NCBI GenBank assembly: GCA_018700525.1
Contig: JABITN010000102.1
Span: forward strand, 1-51,063
Source: Opitutales bacterium
GTDB lineage: Bacteria; Verrucomicrobiota; Verrucomicrobiia; Opitutales; Opitutaceae
Direction of reading: 5' to 3'
DNA length: 51,063 nt
A program made the translations under genes and the position numbers. Positions 51,061 through 51,063 of this stretch are shown in pieces. Every line of letters begins with the position of its first letter. Within the stretch, counting starts at the first letter, position 1. The notes under the pieces are model-generated. The model had not been told where the DNA came from and searched no databases. It was given only the letters and a program-made list of their open reading frames with translations.

Positions 51061-51063
51061 GCA

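Noticed and set aside
1-51063. tRNA or rRNA genes
   Set aside because: No T-loop GTTCRA with matching acceptor and CCA-like ends, and no conserved rRNA segment was recognised by eye. A tRNAscan run would settle it.

Overview
The window looks like part of a chromosome from a marine-type Verrucomicrobiota bacterium, most likely class Opitutia, and in any case a member of the PVC superphylum. This is inferred from gene content, not from a marker gene. The evidence is six intact sulfatases, two giant PVC-type 'membrane-bound dehydrogenase' propeller proteins, a planctomycete-type cytochrome c (DUF2231 + CxxCH + LRR), DUF1961, PQQ-like propellers and PAS-AraC regulators. Most start codons lack a clear Shine-Dalgarno sequence. 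No rRNA, tRNA, CRISPR array, intact transposase or phage gene was found.

Layout. 0-8.5 kb: the end of a gluconate-2-dehydrogenase subunit 3 gene, a serine hydrolase, a shortened PQQ propeller, a metallophosphatase, an alpha/beta-hydrolase pseudogene with three in-frame stops, a 6-phosphogluconolactonase-like propeller, a second PQQ propeller and a WYL regulator. 8.5-14 kb, minus strand: a tandem Usp-like protein, an ArsB/NhaD-type permease, a divergent Nramp-like transporter and a fused altronate dehydratase, probably one sugar-acid/ion transport operon. 14-21 kb: NIPSNAP protein, DUF5916 outer-membrane protein, an unknown membrane protein and DUF429. Among them are three copies of a structured ~180-220 bp element with a terminator hairpin. 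21-35 kb, plus strand: the sulfatase region (five intact sulfatases, a PAS-AraC regulator and a 1416-residue SGNH-like/propeller/HEAT/cytochrome c/ThuA fusion). REPIN-like inverted repeats lie between several of these genes. 34.7-43.2 kb: a gene graveyard holding two sulfatase remnants, a TIM-barrel epimerase pseudogene and an arfB gene whose frame breaks in a G8 run at the GGQ codons. Mixed in are intact genes, including a sixth sulfatase divergent from a second PAS-AraC regulator. 43.2-51 kb: a Tat-exported sugar isomerase/epimerase, a 958-residue PVC oxidoreductase ending in a cupredoxin, a cytochrome c/LRR protein, an enolase-superfamily dehydratase and a small RNase III-fold protein.

Together the genes suggest exported breakdown of sulfated polysaccharide. 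Sulfatases would remove sulfate. Propeller oxidoreductases with built-in heme or copper modules would oxidise the released sugars. Lactonase, epimerase, enolase-superfamily and altronate dehydratase enzymes would carry sugar acids towards 2-keto-3-deoxy acids. No glycoside hydrolase or polysaccharide lyase is recognisable here, so the carbohydrate substrate cannot be named. The strongest non-standard signals are the covarying three-copy RNA-like element, the REPIN-like family and the arfB frameshift at its catalytic motif.
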